A DNA stretch of 64,000 nt from Lachnoclostridium sp. An118 (GCF_002160985.1 NZ_NFLQ01000006.1:1-64000); one strand, 5' to 3'; positions 8,435 to 16,236 are shown, numbered from the stretch's first letter. Program-made: numbers and translations. The notes: generated from the letters alone by a model not told the origin.

Positions 8435-9181
8435 ATGCGCACAGAGAAAGAAATGTTTCAGATCATCATCAACACTGCCAGGTCCGATGATCGTGTGCTG
8501 GCGGCGTATCTGAAGGGATCAAGGGCAAACCCCAATGTTCCCAGGGACATTTACCAGGATTTTGATATTATGTATGTGGTGACGGAGACGGAAAGTTTCC
8601 GCGCGGATCTGTCGTGGATGGATCCCTTCGGTAAAGTCATTCTGAAGCAGGAGCAGGATGATGTGTTTGGATACGGCGACCGTTTTGGACTGCGCAGCCA
8701 CTATGACAGGACTTATTCCTGGCTGCTCATATTTGAAGATGGCAACCGTATTGATATCGGCGTCGAGACAGTGGAGGCCATGCGGGAAGGGAGCAACAGA
8801 AACAAGCTTTTTCTCCCGATTCTGGATAAAACAGGATGTCTTCCCAAGCTGCCACCACCGACAGATGAGGACTTTTATGTCCGAAAGCCCGGAGCGGAGC
8901 AATTCCGGGGATGCTGCAATGAATTTTTCTGGTCTCTTTGTGATGTGGCAAAGGGGATCTTCCGGGATGAACTTCCCTTTGCCATGGCGATCTATTATGC
9001 GCAGCCCCACCATATGCTTGGAGTTATGCTGGGGTGGTATATAGGGAGCAGGACAGACTATTCGGTCTCCTGCGGCAAGCAGAATAAATATTTTAAACGG
9101 TATCTGCCGGAAACAATCTACCGGTTATACCAGCAGCCTTTCCGTTCAGATCCTCTACGCCGTAGTCCTCAGGGAAGGTGA
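8435..9181 (+). pseudogene. Aminoglycoside 6-adenylyltransferase-like protein, 3'-truncated
   Basis: The first 230 residues match the ANT(6)/AadE family of nucleotidyltransferases: start MRTEKEMFQIIINTA, the GSRxNP loop as KGSRANPNVPRDIYQDFDI with the catalytic DFD, LLIFEDGNRIDIGVET, and QFRGCCNEFFWSLCDVAKG. Intact members are about 280-300 residues and continue with another C-terminal helical section. Here homology stops at RLYQQ (about 9136). The last 15 codons are antisense to the convergent isomerase gene, so the 3' end is lost. GGGGAAAG precedes ATG 8435. Activity of the remnant is doubtful because part of the substrate-binding domain is missing. Chromosomal ANT(6)-like genes need not confer resistance. 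Confidence 0.78.
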
Positions 9182-9632
9182 CATTGACTTCCACTGTGTC
9201 GCCCGGATGGGCGTCTATGAGCTGGTCTTCAAAGCCGTCAATGTAGGAACCGGAGCCGATCACCAGGTCTGTGCCTGCGCCGTCTGTGCTTCCGCCTTCA
9301 AATTCCACACCGTCCACCGTTCCTACATAGTCAATGTTGACTGTGTCGCCACTCTCTACAGTGAGTGATGTGTCAGTTGAGTAGGAGGTGCTGCCCGTCT
9401 CATCGCTGCTGGTGTCCGCTGTGTCTGTGCCGGAGGTGTCTTCTGCGGTTGTGCCGGAAGATGAGTCGTCCCCGGATGAGCGGGAAGAGAGGGCTATGGC
9501 TGCAATGAGAAGGATGACGGCAAGACAGGGAACTGCTATGGTGAGGAATTTTTTGAGCTTGCGTATGCGTTCTTTTTTGCGGCGTTCCTGTGCTCTGCGC
9601 TGCTGTGCCATTTTTCGATTTTCTTTTTTCAT
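9093..9632 (-). pseudogene. Membrane-anchored FKBP-type peptidyl-prolyl isomerase, C-terminally truncated
   Basis: A 179-residue product. A basic N-terminus ([20 protein letters not shown]) precedes one membrane helix (residues 31-49), a Ser/Thr/Asp-rich linker, and a trigger-factor-type FKBP domain from about residue 93 ([17 protein letters not shown], then [15 protein letters not shown], then NVTFPEDYG). Family members read EDLNGKEAxFxVxV and continue. Here the text after EDLNGK turns into [14 protein letters not shown], which is antisense of the nucleotidyltransferase. The last strand of the fold is therefore missing. On the minus strand a TTGATC-17-TAATAA promoter-like pair precedes it. 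It may be folding-defective. Confidence 0.72.
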
Positions 9633-9734
9633 TGTGTACTCTTACCTCGTTTCGTTAAAAATGTCTTTTATTATTTTACAGGGAAAATATGATCAATCTA
9701 TGATTTCCGGGAGGAAAATAAGAAAAATCAGGGC

Positions 9735-9763
9735 TTGTGCGTGGAGGAGCGCTGTGCTATGAT
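9735..9763 (+). promoter_or_regulatory. Promoter of a short orphan transcription unit
   Basis: TTGTGC, a 17-bp spacer and TATGAT, 17 bp before a GGGAGG ribosome site. It drives the 0.28-kb unit that ends at the terminator at 10015-10047. Confidence 0.6.
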
Positions 9764-9792
9764 GGAAAAAGCAAAATAAGGGAGGTGGCTTG

Positions 9793-9993
9793 ATGTCGGC
9801 TATTCGCTAATAAAAAGGACAACGGATCTTGTCTCATCTATATTATGGAGATGGGTTTATTTGTTGTATCTGTCTGCGGATAGTGGCATCAGGCTGGCTT
9901 TTGATCAAAAGGCAGTTCTATTTACTGTGGGAATATGTGGGATACCGCATCTTTTTGCATAGGGAGAGGACTGTATATATTTGTAAAGTCTGA
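9793..9993 (+). pseudogene. Interrupted small ORF: five codons, two stops, then 59 open codons
   Basis: After a good ribosome site (GGGAGG, 8 bp) the ORF reads ATG plus four codons (MSAIR), then TAA TAA. It then stays open in the same frame for 59 codons to the TGA at 9991. The later part has a hydrophobic stretch (GFICCICLRIVASGWLL) and an aromatic/basic tail, so it looks like a small single-pass membrane protein. Promoter and terminator are intact around it. Readings: a gene recently killed by stop codons, a small RNA, or a short leader peptide. I do not recognise the family. Apart from this unit, 9633-10091 holds nothing I can support. Confidence 0.35.
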
Positions 9994-10014
9994 TACAGAA
10001 CAGGACAGATATGC

Positions 10015-10047
10015 GGATAACCCGGATGGAAGGGTTGTCCTTTTTTT
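10015..10047 (+). terminator. Intrinsic terminator of the orphan transcription unit
   Basis: GGATAACCC pairs with GGGTTGTCC (one G-U) around an 8-nt loop, followed by seven T. Confidence 0.8.
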
Positions 10048-10091
10048 GTGGTCATAAAAGATGCAGAATATAAGATCAGAGGAGAAAGATC

Positions 10092-10490
10092 ATGAAAGAA
10101 GAAAAAGAATACAGATGTCTCTGCTGTGGCTGGACATCAGACCTAAAAGACAAAGAACCCTGGCCGGATCACTGTCCCAACTGCCTGTCGGGCATACACA
10201 GTGCAGACGAGGAGGGAGAGCCATGCGGCGGTATACTGGAGCCGGTGGGGATCTGGGTGAGAGAGAACGATGCCTGGGAGATCGTGGAGAGATGCCGGTT
10301 TTGCGGAGAGATGACCACTGTGGAGATGTCGGAGAAAGACAATCTCATAAAAGTGATGGCCATTGCCTCCAGACCTCTGTCCTCACCGCCTTTTCCCATT
10401 GAGAGGCTGGAAGAGCTGACAAGGATCATGGGCGGACGAGGAGAGCTCAGAAGAAGAGAAGGAGAAAAGAAAAATGAACAGAGAAAATAA
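10092..10490 (+). CDS. RNHCP-like zinc-ribbon protein, divergent copy
   Basis: A 132-residue protein with the order of an RNHCP domain: CLCCGW near residue 10, DHCPNCLSGIH near 32, CGGILEPVGIWVRENDAWEI, CRFCGE, and the closing VMAIASRPL. The family name motif RNHCP is changed to PDHCP, and the usual aspartate/glycine pair after the second cysteine pair is modified. Two CxxC pairs and the CP cysteine suggest bound zinc. AGGAGA lies 9 bp before the ATG. It overlaps the next gene, its close paralogue, by 17 bp. The molecular function of RNHCP proteins is not known. Confidence 0.8.
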   Translation: MKEEKEYRCLCCGWTSDLKDKEPWPDHCPNCLSGIHSADEEGEPCGGILEPVGIWVRENDAWEIVERCRFCGEMTTVEMSEKDNLIKVMAIASRPLSSPPFPIERLEELTRIMGGRGELRRREGEKKNEQRK

Positions 10491-10884
10491 AAAGCGAAAA
10501 TATGACAAGAAATATTTCCGGACGCATCCCTGTATGGATCCTTTTACGTGCAAGGTGTGCGGGTGGCCGGTCGTGCCTGCGGGAGCTGGAAGCAGCCACA
10601 GAAATCACTGTCCCAACTGTCTGTACAGTCTGCACCTGGACAGGGAGCCGGGAGACCGGGCATCAGACTGTCACGGCCGGATGGAGCCCATAGGCGTGTG
10701 GGTCAGAAAGAATGGAGAGTGGGCCATCATACACCGCTGTCTGCGCTGCGGAAAGATCGGATCAAACCGCATTGCGGCAGATGATAATCCTATGAAGCTT
10801 ATGGCGCTTGCCATGCGGCCCTTTGGGAGCAGCGCTGTCTCACGGGAAGAGATCCGGGATATGACAGTGTCCATGGAAAGCTAG
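10474..10884 (+). CDS. RNHCP domain protein
   Basis: A 136-residue canonical RNHCP protein: FTCKVCGWPV, then HRNHCPNCLYSLHLD, GDRASDCHGRMEPIGVWV, IIHRCLRCGKIGSNRIAADD, and MALAMRPF. The start lies inside the end of the first RNHCP gene with AGAAGGAG upstream, so translation is coupled. The two proteins align over their full length, which points to tandem duplication with faster drift of the first copy. The cysteine pattern suggests zinc. Function unknown. Confidence 0.88.
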   Translation: MNRENKKRKYDKKYFRTHPCMDPFTCKVCGWPVVPAGAGSSHRNHCPNCLYSLHLDREPGDRASDCHGRMEPIGVWVRKNGEWAIIHRCLRCGKIGSNRIAADDNPMKLMALAMRPFGSSAVSREEIRDMTVSMES

Positions 10885-10925
10885 GCAGCGGATCCGGGAA
10901 AAAAGATAATTGCGTGAGAGTGATA

Positions 10926-10954
10926 TTGTCTATCCCATGAATTGAGGGTATAAT
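10926..10954 (+). promoter_or_regulatory. Promoter of the HAD hydrolase gene
   Basis: TTGTCT, 17-bp spacer, TATAAT, about 30 bp before the start codon. Confidence 0.7.
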
Positions 10955-10983
10955 AAATAAGACAAAACGAGAGGAGCCTTAAG

Positions 10984-11715
10984 ATGTACGAGACCTGTAT
11001 TTTTGACCTGTATGGTACGCTGGTGGATATACACACAGACGAAAAGAAAGAAGAACTGTGGGAAAAACTGGCTCTCTTCTATGCGTTTTACGGAGCTTTC
11101 TACACGCCCGGGGAGCTGCGGGAGGCATACGGCAGGCTGACAGAAGAGCTGAGCGCAGGAAAACGAGGAGTCAGAAAAGATGCCCACGAGGCGTTCCCGG
11201 AGATACAGATCGAGGATGTCTTTGAGGCTCTGTTCCGCGCAAAAGGCGTGCAGGCAGATGAGCCCCTTGTGAGACATGCGGGACAGTTTTTCCGCATCCT
11301 TTCCATGGACCGTCTGCGGCTCTATGAGGGAACAAAGGAGATGCTCCAGGCTCTGCGGGAACATGGGAAGAAGATATACCTTCTGTCCAACGCCCAGAAG
11401 ATTTTTACGGAGTATGAGATGCAGGCCCTGGGACTCACTCCCTTTTTTGACGGCATTTTCATCTCCTCGGAGCAGGGCTGCAAGAAGCCGGACCTGGCTT
11501 TTTACGAGTCCCTCCTCACAGCTTTTGACATTCCAAGGCAGACGGCGGTCATGACGGGAAATGACGGCCTGTGCGACATAGAGGGGGCGAAGCGGGCCGG
11601 GCTTGCCACGGTCTACGTGCGGACGGAGATTTCCCCCAGGGAACCCCTCCCCGCGGCAGACCATGTCCTGGAGGAGATAGACATGAAAAAGCTCAGGGAT
11701 ATCCTCCTTGGATAG
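10984..11715 (+). CDS. HAD-superfamily hydrolase (YjjG/PGP-like phosphatase)
   Basis: A 243-residue phosphatase of HAD subfamily I. Motif I is FDLYGTLVD at residues 7-15 with both aspartates. A helical cap runs from about 20 to 95. Motif II is YLLSNAQ, the lysine motif is CKKPDLAFY, and motif IV is MTGNDGLCDIEGAKRAG. GAGGAG lies 8 bp ahead of the ATG. It probably dephosphorylates a small metabolite (nucleotide or sugar phosphate). The substrate is not predictable. A gene for a formate/nitrite-type channel follows after 55 bp. Confidence 0.87.
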   Translation: MYETCIFDLYGTLVDIHTDEKKEELWEKLALFYAFYGAFYTPGELREAYGRLTEELSAGKRGVRKDAHEAFPEIQIEDVFEALFRAKGVQADEPLVRHAGQFFRILSMDRLRLYEGTKEMLQALREHGKKIYLLSNAQKIFTEYEMQALGLTPFFDGIFISSEQGCKKPDLAFYESLLTAFDIPRQTAVMTGNDGLCDIEGAKRAGLATVYVRTEISPREPLPAADHVLEEIDMKKLRDILLG

Positions 11716-11769
11716 GAACTGGCTGAAAAGAGAGCTGACGGAAAAAAGAGAACAGAAGAGGAAAATACG

Positions 11770-12450
11770 ATGAAAGAAAAATGGATGAGCAGTGTCATGG
11801 CAGGCGTTTTTATCTCCATGGGAGCCATGACCTATCTTGCGATCCCAAATACACTGGTGGGAAGCCTGTTTTTTGCGGTGGGCATCCTCCTTGTCCTCAA
11901 TCTCCACAACATGCTGGTGACGAGGGTGTGCCCCCTGATGGTGTATGACAGGAGATACCACTGGGGAGATGTGGCTGTGGCCTGGGCGGGGAACGGCATA
12001 GGGACGCTGATCGCAGCTGCCGCCGTGCAGGGCACGAGATTTAAGGAGACCATCCGGGAGCCCCTGACCAGGATCAGCGAGACGAAGCTTGCGGACTCCC
12101 CCTTGAGCCTCTTTATCCTGGCTGTGTTCTGCGGGTTCTTTGTGGCCTTTGCAGTGCTCATTGGCGCCAGGTACGAAAAGGGCTCTTTTGCCCAGATATT
12201 TTATGTGTGGCTCTTTATCACAGCCTTTGTGTTCTGCGGGTTTGAGCATATCGTAGCGGACATGTTCTATCTGTCCTGCTGCTGGCTCCAGTACGGGATA
12301 GACGGTCTGGAGGCCCTGAAGGTGCTGGCCCTTGTCACGGCAGGGAATCTGGCCGGGGGCATGTTCATTGCCTGGGCCGTGCGCAGCCTGGACCAGAAGG
12401 GGGACAGCGCCGGAATAGACAGAAAATATGCCGGGACAGGCAGGAAATAA
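11770..12450 (+). CDS. Formate/nitrite transporter (FNT) family channel
   Basis: A 226-residue membrane protein with about six helices. The family half-sites are visible: FISMGAMTYLAI in the first helix pair and LVTAGNLAGGMFIAW in the last, which matches the conserved asparagine loop of FNT channels (xGNxxGG). It is shorter than most FNT proteins (about 260-280), mainly at the N-terminus and the first loop. The family moves small monovalent anions such as formate, nitrite or hydrosulfide as pentamers. Which anion is used here cannot be read. It lies between a phosphatase and an Fe-S reductase gene on the same strand. Confidence 0.8.
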   Translation: MKEKWMSSVMAGVFISMGAMTYLAIPNTLVGSLFFAVGILLVLNLHNMLVTRVCPLMVYDRRYHWGDVAVAWAGNGIGTLIAAAAVQGTRFKETIREPLTRISETKLADSPLSLFILAVFCGFFVAFAVLIGARYEKGSFAQIFYVWLFITAFVFCGFEHIVADMFYLSCCWLQYGIDGLEALKVLALVTAGNLAGGMFIAWAVRSLDQKGDSAGIDRKYAGTGRK

Positions 12451-12498
12451 AAAGACAGCAAGAGTTGAAAATACAAAATGAAACGGAGGAAACAGAGC

Positions 12499-13515
12499 AT
12501 GGACAAAGTGATCTTGGGAAAGACGGGGATCGAGGTAAACAAGAACGGTTTCGGGGCGCTGCCTATCCAGCGCATCAGCAAGAAGGAGGCTGTCTATCTT
12601 TTGCAGAAGGCCTTCTACAACGGAGTCAACTATTTTGACACTGCAAGGGCCTACTCGGACAGCGAGGAAAAGCTGGGAGCAGCCTTTGAGTACACAAGGG
12701 ACAGGATCGTCATCAGCACGAAGACGGCGGCCCAGACAGCTGAGGATATGTGGAAGGACCTGGAGGAGAGCCTTACAAAGCTGAAGACAGACTACATAGA
12801 TATCTACCAGTTCCACAACCCTGCCTTCTGTCCGAAGCCGGGGGATGAGTCCAGTCTTTACGATGCGGCACTGGAGGCGAAAAAGCAGGGAAAGATCCGG
12901 CACATCGGCATCACCAACCACCGGATAGCTGTGGCGAAGGAGGCCATCCAGTCAGGGCTCTATGAGACGCTGCAGTTCCCCTTCTCCTACCTGGCGGCAG
13001 ATGCGGATATGGAGATCGTGGAGGAGTGTAAGAAGGCGGATATGGGCTTTATCGCCATGAAGGGCCTGGCCGGGGGACTGATCCACAATTCGGCCTGTGC
13101 CTACGCCTTTATGGCCCAGCCTCAGTTCGCCCATGTGGCGCCGATCTGGGGTGTGCAGAGAGAGTCGGAGCTGGACGAGTTCCTCTCCTATCAGGTCTGT
13201 CCGCCGCAGCTTGACGGGGACCTGCTTGCGGAGATCGAGAAGGACAAGGAGCAGCTCTCCGGTGATTTCTGCAGGGGCTGCGGCTACTGCATGCCCTGTC
13301 CCGCAGGCATCGAGATAAACAATTGTGCCAGGATGAGCCTGATGCTCCGGCGCGCGCCCCAGGAGGGATGGCTTTCCGAGGAGTGGCAGGAGAAGATGAA
13401 GCTGATCGAGAACTGCCTCCACTGCGGCCAGTGCATGAGCAAATGTCCCTACGGCCTGAACACGCCGGAACTTCTGGCGAAGAACTATGAGGACTACAAG
13501 ACATTTCTGAAGTAA
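12499..13515 (+). CDS. Aldo/keto reductase with C-terminal 4Fe-4S domain
   Basis: A 338-residue oxidoreductase. Residues 1-255 are an aldo/keto reductase barrel (GKTGIEVNKNGFGALPIQRI, the catalytic region YFDTARAYSDSE with Asp and Tyr, then STKT and IDIYQFHNP). The C-terminal part holds two cysteine clusters, CRGCGYCMPCPAGIEINNC and CLHCGQCMSKCPYGLNT, typical of the ferredoxin-like tail in anaerobe reductases. ATG 12499 is chosen because GGAGGA is 8 bp upstream; the in-frame ATG at 12478 lacks a ribosome site. The substrate is unknown. The Fe-S tail suggests electron exchange with ferredoxin. Confidence 0.9.
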   Translation: MDKVILGKTGIEVNKNGFGALPIQRISKKEAVYLLQKAFYNGVNYFDTARAYSDSEEKLGAAFEYTRDRIVISTKTAAQTAEDMWKDLEESLTKLKTDYIDIYQFHNPAFCPKPGDESSLYDAALEAKKQGKIRHIGITNHRIAVAKEAIQSGLYETLQFPFSYLAADADMEIVEECKKADMGFIAMKGLAGGLIHNSACAYAFMAQPQFAHVAPIWGVQRESELDEFLSYQVCPPQLDGDLLAEIEKDKEQLSGDFCRGCGYCMPCPAGIEINNCARMSLMLRRAPQEGWLSEEWQEKMKLIENCLHCGQCMSKCPYGLNTPELLAKNYEDYKTFLK

Positions 13516-13538
13516 GAGATGGAGCAGGAGAGATAAAA

Positions 13539-13916
13539 ATGGATGACAAATTGCTGCGGTTTTTTGACCAGATGCCGGAGGCCCTTCCCCTGTATCAGAA
13601 GTTTGAAAGAGAGGTCCTCTCCCGGGTGGAGGATGTGCGCATCAAAGTGCAGAAGACCCAGATCACCTACAGCAACAGGCATGTCTTTGCCTGTGTCTCC
13701 TTTGCAAAAGTAAGAAAGGCAAAGGAGAGGCCGCCAGTTTACATTGTGGTCACTTTTGGGCTGGCATACAAAAAAGAGTCTCCCCGCATCGACATTGCGA
13801 CAGAGCCCTACCCAAACCGGTGGACCCACCATGTCCTCGTATCCCGTGAGGAGGAGATCGACGGGGAGCTGCTGGGCTGGGTGGAGGAGGCGGCCGCCTT
13901 CTCCGCGGCGAAGTGA
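13539..13916 (+). CDS. DUF5655 domain protein
   Basis: A 125-residue soluble protein. The sequence (VRIKVQKTQITYSNRHVFACVS, then RWTHHVLVSREEEIDGELLG) fits the small alpha/beta DUF5655 family found in Firmicutes. GGAGCAGGAGAG precedes the ATG. It lies 23 bp behind the reductase and may be co-transcribed. The family has no established function; some members resemble nucleic-acid-associated transport-like domains, which I cannot confirm here. Confidence 0.72.
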   Translation: MDDKLLRFFDQMPEALPLYQKFEREVLSRVEDVRIKVQKTQITYSNRHVFACVSFAKVRKAKERPPVYIVVTFGLAYKKESPRIDIATEPYPNRWTHHVLVSREEEIDGELLGWVEEAAAFSAAK

Positions 13917-13941
13917 CAGGGAAGATTTTTAGGACGGAGTC

Positions 13942-13970
13942 TTGACAGATGGAAGAAAAGCTATCATAAT
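13942..13970 (+). promoter_or_regulatory. Strong promoter upstream of the alcohol dehydrogenase leader
   Basis: Consensus TTGACA, 17-bp spacer, CATAAT. Transcription would begin near 13977, giving a 113-nt leader that contains the hairpin at 14007. Confidence 0.75.
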
Positions 13971-14006
13971 AGGTTCATTGAGAAATGAATACGGAAATAT
14001 GGCAAG

Positions 14007-14047
14007 GGAGCTGTGAGAGATTGACATCACGGCTCCTTTTTTGTTTT
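14007..14047 (+). terminator. Terminator-like hairpin inside the leader of the alcohol dehydrogenase gene
   Basis: GGAGCTGTGA pairs with TCACGGCTCC (one G-U) around a 10-nt loop, then TTTTTTGTTTT. It sits between the promoter at 13942 and the start codon at 14090. It would therefore either attenuate the gene or end a short RNA of about 70 nt. Confidence 0.7.
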
Positions 14048-14089
14048 CGCATTTTCCAGAAGGGAACACAGAAAGGAAGGAGAGCTATC

Positions 14090-15253
14090 ATGATGACAAC
14101 ATTTGGCCATTATCTCCCGGTCAATCTGATCTTCGGACCCGGGAAGACAGAAGTACTGGGAGAGGAGGCCGCAAGATACGGGAAAAGGGCCATGGTCGTG
14201 ACGGGAAGAGGCAGCACAAAGAAATCCGGGCTGCTGGACCGGGCAAAGGCACTGCTGGAAAAAGAGGGGATAGAAGTGACGGTATTCGATGAGGCGGAGC
14301 CCAATCCTCTTGCATCCACTGCCATGAGAGGGGCTGCCATTGCCCGGGAGAAGGGATGCGATGTGGTCGTGGGGCTGGGAGGGGGAAGCATCATGGACTG
14401 CAGCAAGGCGGTGGCCTTCTCGGCCTGCAACGAGGGCCCTGTCTTTGATTATATCTACGGCACAAAGAAGGGAAGCGGGGCCCTGCCCCTTGTCCTTGTG
14501 CCAACCACCTGCGGAACAGGCAGCGAGGGAAACTGCTTTGCCGTGCTCACAGACGACGGGACCAGGGATAAAAAGTCTCTGCGGGACAACGCAGTCATCG
14601 CCAGGGCGTCCATCGTTGACCCGGAGCTGATGACAACCATGCCGGCCCGCGTTCTGGCATCCGTCGGATTTGACGCCCTGTGTCACTGCATGGAGGCCTA
14701 TATGAGCAAAATCTGCGATCCTATCACGGAGATCATGGCGCTGGAGGGCATCCGGCTCATCGGCGGAAATCTGGTGAAGATCTACGAAGAGAAGAAAAAG
14801 GGCCTCACAGACCTGGCTGCCATGGACATGGCTGCCTGGAGCGCTGTCTGTCTTGCCAGCACATACGGCGGCATGGCCATTAACCAGGCCGGAGTGACCG
14901 CGCCCCACGGACTGGAGCATCCGGCCAGCGGCATGCGCAATATCACCCACGGCAGAGGCCTGGCAGCCCTCACTCCGGTCATCTACAGGCGCACCATAGA
15001 GGCGGCTCCGGAGGCCTTTGCCGTCATTTCAGAATGTCTGGGAGGCAGGGATGAAAAGGACTGCGTGGATGTCATCGAGGCGCTCCTTTGCCGTCTGGAC
15101 CTGCGGACCACCCTGGCGGCGGAGGGCGTCCTTCCGGAGGATGTGGAATGGATGACCAAAAATGCCTTCAAGGTCTCTGCGGCCGGCCTCCAGAACCACC
15201 CCAGGGTGTTCACAGAGGAGGAAGTGGCCCGGATCTACCGGGAAGCCCTGTAA
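14090..15253 (+). CDS. Iron-containing alcohol dehydrogenase
   Basis: A 387-residue group III alcohol dehydrogenase. It shows the NAD(P)-binding segment GLGGGSIMDCSKAVA, the PTTCGTGSEG loop, and the metal-binding region SVGFDALCHCMEAY with the later GLEHPASGMRNITHGRGLA; the Asp/His ligands of the family are present. GAAAGGAAGGAG lies 7 bp before ATG 14090. The longer ORF back to 13985 crosses a terminator hairpin and is rejected. It likely reduces or oxidises short-chain alcohols or butanol-type substrates in fermentation. Expression may be set by the hairpin in its leader. Confidence 0.9.
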   Translation: MMTTFGHYLPVNLIFGPGKTEVLGEEAARYGKRAMVVTGRGSTKKSGLLDRAKALLEKEGIEVTVFDEAEPNPLASTAMRGAAIAREKGCDVVVGLGGGSIMDCSKAVAFSACNEGPVFDYIYGTKKGSGALPLVLVPTTCGTGSEGNCFAVLTDDGTRDKKSLRDNAVIARASIVDPELMTTMPARVLASVGFDALCHCMEAYMSKICDPITEIMALEGIRLIGGNLVKIYEEKKKGLTDLAAMDMAAWSAVCLASTYGGMAINQAGVTAPHGLEHPASGMRNITHGRGLAALTPVIYRRTIEAAPEAFAVISECLGGRDEKDCVDVIEALLCRLDLRTTLAAEGVLPEDVEWMTKNAFKVSAAGLQNHPRVFTEEEVARIYREAL

Positions 15254-15308
15254 AGGCAGAATGGTATAAGGGTATATAGGTGTTGGGGTAGAAATACTTA
15301 TAGAGTAG

Positions 15309-15337
15309 TTGAGCAATCCTCTCTGATACAGTATAAT
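15309..15337 (+). promoter_or_regulatory. Promoter embedded in a terminator hairpin
   Basis: TTGAGC, 17-bp spacer, TATAAT. The TATAAT lies in the loop and the spacer in the left arm of the terminator at 15317-15360. It would serve the GNAT gene. Confidence 0.65.
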
Positions 15338-15360
15338 GTGGTATCAGAGAGGACTTTTTT
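15317..15360 (+). terminator. Intrinsic terminator of the alcohol dehydrogenase gene
   Basis: A perfect 13-bp stem (TCCTCTCTGATAC / GTATCAGAGAGGA) around an 11-nt loop, then C and six T. Confidence 0.9.
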
Positions 15361-15385
15361 ATTGGGAAGGAGTGCCGGGGAGAGG

Positions 15386-15820
15386 ATGGTCAGAAAATTT
15401 GAGGAGAAGGACCTGGAAACGGTCATGGAGCTCTGGCTTGCGGGCAATCTGCAGGCTCACAGCTTTATCCCGGAGCAGTACTGGAAGGACAGTCAAAAGC
15501 TTGTGAGAGACCTGCTGCCAGGCGCTGCCCTCTATGTGTACGAGGAGGAGGCGGGCTGCCCGGACGGATTTATAGGTCTGAACGGGGACTATATAGAGGG
15601 CATCTTTGTGAGAGGTGAAAAGCGCTCAGGCGGTATCGGCACCGCCCTGCTGGATCTCGCAAAGAAAGGCCGCAGTGCTCTCACCCTCCGGGTATATCAG
15701 AAGAATGAGAGGGCCGTGAAGTTTTATCTGAGGAACGGGTTCCGCATCCGGGAGGAAGGGTTTGATGAAGGGACCGGAGAGAAAGAGTATGAGATGGTGT
15801 GGAAAGGAGAAGAAAGATGA
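15386..15820 (+). CDS. GNAT family N-acetyltransferase
   Basis: A 144-residue acetyltransferase similar to the YjaB/PhnO-like group. The acetyl-CoA loop is seen as RGEKRSGGIGTALLDLAK (R/QxxGxG/A pattern) near residues 80-97, and the last strands are LTLRVYQKNERAVKFYLRNGF with the typical YxxxGF end. ATG 15386 follows GGGGAGAGG. The ORF upstream of it lies in the terminator. It shares an ATGA overlap with the next gene. The acceptor substrate is unknown. Confidence 0.85.
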   Translation: MVRKFEEKDLETVMELWLAGNLQAHSFIPEQYWKDSQKLVRDLLPGAALYVYEEEAGCPDGFIGLNGDYIEGIFVRGEKRSGGIGTALLDLAKKGRSALTLRVYQKNERAVKFYLRNGFRIREEGFDEGTGEKEYEMVWKGEER

Positions 15821-16236
15821 TGAGGGATGCAGAAAAGACGATAGGGAATATGGCGGACAAGGCGGGCAACTGTTTTATAAGCTACGTTGACGGTGAGGGC
15901 TTTCCAGTGACAAAGGCCATGCTGAAGCCAAGGCAGAGGGAGGGAATCAGGACCTTCTGGTTTTCCACTAACACATCCTCCAACAAGGTGAAATGCTTCC
16001 GGGATAACCCGAAGGCCAGCATCTACTTCATGGACAGGCGCTATTTCAGGGGTGTCAGCCTGTCCGGCACAGTGGAGGTGCTGGAGGACCCGGAGGTGAA
16101 GGAGCGGCTCTGGCTGGAGGGAGACACGCTGTTCTACAAGGAGGGCGTGACAGACCCGGATTACTGTGTGCTCAAATTCACGGCGGAGAAGGGCCGTTAC
16201 TACAGCAATATGAAGTCGGAGGACTTTGAGATTTGA
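15817..16236 (+). CDS. Pyridoxamine 5'-phosphate oxidase-like flavoprotein
   Basis: A 139-residue split-barrel protein of the PNPOx-like (general stress protein 26) type: the first strand GNCFISYVDGEGFPVTKAML, then IRTFWFSTNTSSNKVKCFRD with the flavin-binding serine/threonine-lysine stretch, SIYFMDRRYFRGVSLSGTVE, and a last strand CVLKFTAEKGRYY. AAGGAGA is 6 bp from ATG 15817, which overlaps the GNAT stop codon. It probably binds FMN or F420-like cofactor as a dimer. The reaction is unknown. Confidence 0.85.
   Translation: MMRDAEKTIGNMADKAGNCFISYVDGEGFPVTKAMLKPRQREGIRTFWFSTNTSSNKVKCFRDNPKASIYFMDRRYFRGVSLSGTVEVLEDPEVKERLWLEGDTLFYKEGVTDPDYCVLKFTAEKGRYYSNMKSEDFEI

Noticed and set aside
10930-12921. 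A 663-codon open frame on the minus strand
   Set aside because: It is antisense to three recognisable genes (HAD hydrolase, FNT channel, aldo/keto reductase). Its translation is low-complexity in His/Gly/Pro/Arg and shows no domain.
13985-14089. A 35-codon N-terminal extension of the alcohol dehydrogenase
   Set aside because: It runs through a terminator hairpin and lacks a ribosome site. ATG 14090 has a strong one and matches the family start.
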